Part shown: positions 6,397 to 6,672 of the stretch, in pieces
Position numbering within the stretch: the stretch's first letter is position 1
How the letters are laid out: each line of letters starts with the position of its first letter
NCBI GenBank assembly: GCA_013693735.1
Contig: CP059255.1
Span: 2,306,145-2,312,816 of the forward strand
DNA from: Rhodoblastus sp.
GTDB lineage: Bacteria > Pseudomonadota > Alphaproteobacteria > Rhizobiales > Beijerinckiaceae
Direction: 5' to 3'
Length of the DNA: 6,672 nt
Notes under the pieces: model-generated
Told to the model about the DNA's origin: nothing
Databases searched by the model: none
What the model saw: only the letters and a program-made list of their open reading frames with translations
Program-made: the position numbers and the translations under genes

Positions 6397-6672
6397 ATGT
6401 CCGAGGGCTTTTCCATCCCAATGTCGTTCCCCCGGCGCCGGCGAGACGATCGCGGGCGCCGGGACGCGCGCAGCCGAGTCCGCAGCCAGTCCGTTTCGCG
6501 ACAAAGCGATGCGGATGGTTTGGGGTCGTTCGCTGTTTGCGCCGGTCGTGGCGTGGCGCTGGCGCCGGAGATTGTCGGAATTGCATCGCCGCCACGGCGC
6601 GCCGCTCCCCGCGCGCGGGCTGGCCAAACCCTGCGCAGCTATCTCGACGTCGGTTGGGGAGCGCGGCCGCGG
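6397..6672 (+). CDS. Doubtful partial ORF running off the right edge
   Basis: A frame opens at ATG 6397 (MSEGFSIPMSFPRRRRDD) and stays open for 92 codons to the window end. The product is arginine- and serine-rich with no motif I recognise. Third-position GC looks lower than in cas1, and there is no clear ribosome binding site. Another + frame (from ATG 6509, MRMVWGRSLFAPVVAW) is also open to the edge, so at most one is real. Sequence beyond 6672 would decide; I lean towards neither being a gene. Confidence 0.15.
   Translation, partial: MSEGFSIPMSFPRRRRDDRGRRDARSRVRSQSVSRQSDADGLGSFAVCAGRGVALAPEIVGIASPPRRAAPRARAGQTLRSYLDVGWGARPR

Noticed and set aside
6313..6627. 104-residue frame on the - strand at the right end
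   Set aside because: No recognisable motif, no ribosome binding site, and a composition (Arg, Ala, Ser, Pro) expected of random GC-rich sequence.
5539..6672. Search for a tracrRNA/anti-repeat, transposon ends or tRNA near the array
   Set aside because: No partial repeat complement, terminal inverted repeat or cloverleaf-like sequence was visible. Type I-C systems do not use a tracrRNA.

Overview
The window reads as the adaptation end of a type I-C CRISPR-Cas locus from a high-GC bacterium, most likely a proteobacterium. An alphaproteobacterium is my guess, from the GC-rich codon use, the style of the Cas proteins and the small HicB-like gene; this is inference only. All of the CRISPR features lie on the + strand.

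Layout: positions 1-933 are the 3' part of cas1, whose first ~30 codons lie outside the window. After a 6-base gap comes a complete cas2 (940-1230). A 209-base GC-rich leader follows (1231-1439). It carries a hairpin just after cas2 and, next to the first repeat, two abutting inverted repeats that overlap a plausible promoter. Positions 1440-5538 are a very long CRISPR array of 63 repeat copies and 62 spacer positions. The repeat is 32 nt of the I-C type, with a 7-bp stem and a 3' tail ending ATCGAAAC. The long reading frames across the array are repeat translations, not genes. Downstream (5539-6672) there is one credible gene, a short HicB-like antitoxin-type protein on the - strand (6100-5861), and otherwise no confident coding sequence.

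How it works together: Cas1 and Cas2 form the integrase that inserts new spacers at the leader-repeat 1 junction. The array is transcribed rightward from the leader. In type I-C systems Cas5c cuts the transcript at the base of each repeat hairpin, which would leave an 11-nt 5' handle (TGGATCGAAAC as DNA) on each crRNA. The interference genes (cas3, cas5c, cas8c, cas7, cas4) are expected upstream of cas1 but are not visible.

I did not find a clearly new system. The best leads are within the array: (1) a damaged leader-proximal segment with a truncated repeat, a 5-nt spacer and a repeat carrying a 7-bp tandem duplication; (2) a clean block of 13 consecutive repeats sharing one loop substitution, flanked on both sides by the standard repeat, which records array fusion, recombination or reversion; (3) the paired palindromes at the leader-repeat junction.
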